Program-made: the position numbers and the translations under genes | Notes under the pieces: model-generated | What the model was told of the DNA's origin: nothing | The model's database searches: none | The model's input: only the letters and a program-made list of their open reading frames with translations | Part shown: piece after piece, positions 5,060 to 5,567 of the stretch | Layout of the letters: every line of letters begins with the position of its first letter | How positions within the stretch are numbered: the first letter of the stretch is position 1 | From: an uncultured Clostridia bacterium | GTDB taxonomy: Bacteria > Bacillota > Clostridia > Christensenellales > Borkfalkiaceae | DNA: 5,567 nt | Assembly (NCBI GenBank): GCA_947589335.1 | Contig: CANPZH010000097.1 | Location: forward strand, 1-5,567 | Reading direction: 5' to 3'

Positions 5060-5567
5060 ATGATCGCCGAAGTGATCGTCGACATCGCCCACAGCGACGT
5101 CGATAAGATTTTCGATTACATATGCGACGGTTCCGTCGTCCCCGGCATGCGCGTCACCGTTCCCTTCGGAAGGAGCACGGCGACGGGCTTTGTCATGCGC
5201 GTCAAAGAGGAGAGCGGGCTCCCGCCCGATAAGCTCCGCAGGATCTACCGTGCGGACGACGCTCTTCCCGCCCTGAACGGGGAGTGCCTCTCCCTCGCGG
5301 AGAAGATCACGGAGCGCTACCGCTGTCCCAAGGCGGTCGCTCTGCGCCTCTTTCTGCCCGCGGAGATGCGCACGGGCAAGGTCGCGGAGCGGTACCGCAC
5401 CGCCGCCCGTCTCGTCGGGGATCCCTCCGAGATCCCCCCGCGCGCCAGGCAGCAGCGGGCGCTTGCGGACTTTCTCGCCTCGGGCGGGGAGACGGACGCC
5501 GCCTTCCTCCGCGAACGCTTCGGCAGTGCGCTCAAGGCGCTTGCGGACAGGGGGATCGTTCTGCTCG
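5060..5567 (+). CDS. priA: Primosomal protein N' (replication restart helicase PriA), N-terminal part
   Basis: PriA recognises abandoned replication forks and D-loops and starts reloading of the replicative helicase. Only 169 residues are present because the frame runs off the window; full proteins are about 730-830 residues. What is visible is the N-terminal 3'-DNA-binding domain: MIAEVIVDIAHSDVDKIFDY (1-20), PGMRVTVPFGRSTATGFVM (28-46) and the ERYRCPKAVALRLFLPAEM block (about 86-104), equivalent to the usual YY.CP...L..ALP. The segment from about 105 corresponds to the start of the winged-helix region. The helicase and zinc-binding parts would lie beyond the window. The ATG at 5060 is the first after an in-frame TAG at 5051 and matches the family start. 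The ribosome site is weak (AGG at 5052-5054). The gene follows rpoZ after 46 bases with the hairpin between them, and coaBC, which usually separates rpoZ from priA, is missing. Confidence 0.92.
   Translation, partial: MIAEVIVDIAHSDVDKIFDYICDGSVVPGMRVTVPFGRSTATGFVMRVKEESGLPPDKLRRIYRADDALPALNGECLSLAEKITERYRCPKAVALRLFLPAEMRTGKVAERYRTAARLVGDPSEIPPRARQQRALADFLASGGETDAAFLRERFGSALKALADRGIVLL

Noticed and set aside
5317..5535. 72-codon minus-strand frame opposite priA
   Set aside because: It is a shadow frame within the conserved PriA N-terminal reading frame, with no ribosome site or recognisable motif.
1..5567. Apparent abundance of GATC sites
   Set aside because: Most arise where a codon ending in G precedes the favoured isoleucine codon ATC, or from GAT-C codon junctions; there is no clustering like that of a replication origin.

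Overview
The window is a densely packed, GC-rich (about 60% by eye) stretch of bacterial chromosome with every gene on the + strand. It holds core replication, repair and RNA genes: the 3' part of a PcrA/UvrD helicase, ligA (NAD+-dependent DNA ligase), yicC/yloC (endoribonuclease family), gmk (guanylate kinase), rpoZ (RNA polymerase omega) and the 5' part of priA (primosomal helicase). pcrA-ligA and yicC-gmk-rpoZ-priA are both gene orders typical of Firmicutes. The PcrA C-terminal Tudor-like tail and the LigA sequence style (VEYKFDG, RRSNEVIPE) also point to a GC-rich member of the Clostridia. A Christensenellales-type gut lineage is possible, but I cannot establish that from this sequence.

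Layout. Positions 2-1354 carry the PcrA C-terminus, followed three bases later by ligA (1358-3292) with a reasonable ribosome binding site. A 52-base gap then holds a near-perfect extended -10 promoter. Its predicted +1 falls exactly on the A of the yicC start codon (3345), so yicC looks like a leaderless gene. yicC (3345-4217) is followed after two bases by gmk (4220-4795), which has no Shine-Dalgarno sequence and probably relies on coupling. gmk overlaps rpoZ (4792-5013) by four bases (ATGA), and rpoZ has a textbook AAAGGAGG site. A short gap with a perfect 8-bp hairpin leads to priA (from 5060), which runs off the window.

How the genes fit together. PcrA, LigA and PriA act in DNA repair, nick sealing and replication restart. 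Gmk supplies GDP for GTP and dGTP synthesis. Omega is an assembly subunit of RNA polymerase, and the PcrA tail resembles the RNAP-binding module of the Bacillus enzyme. Compared with the Bacillus order yloC-remA-gmk-rpoZ-coaBC-priA, both remA and coaBC are absent from their usual slots.

I see no mobile element, CRISPR array, RNA gene, toxin-antitoxin or defence system, and no exotic new system. The points most worth a second look are the leaderless yicC promoter, the mixed translation-start modes within one operon, the Gly/Tyr-rich PcrA linker and the missing operon members.
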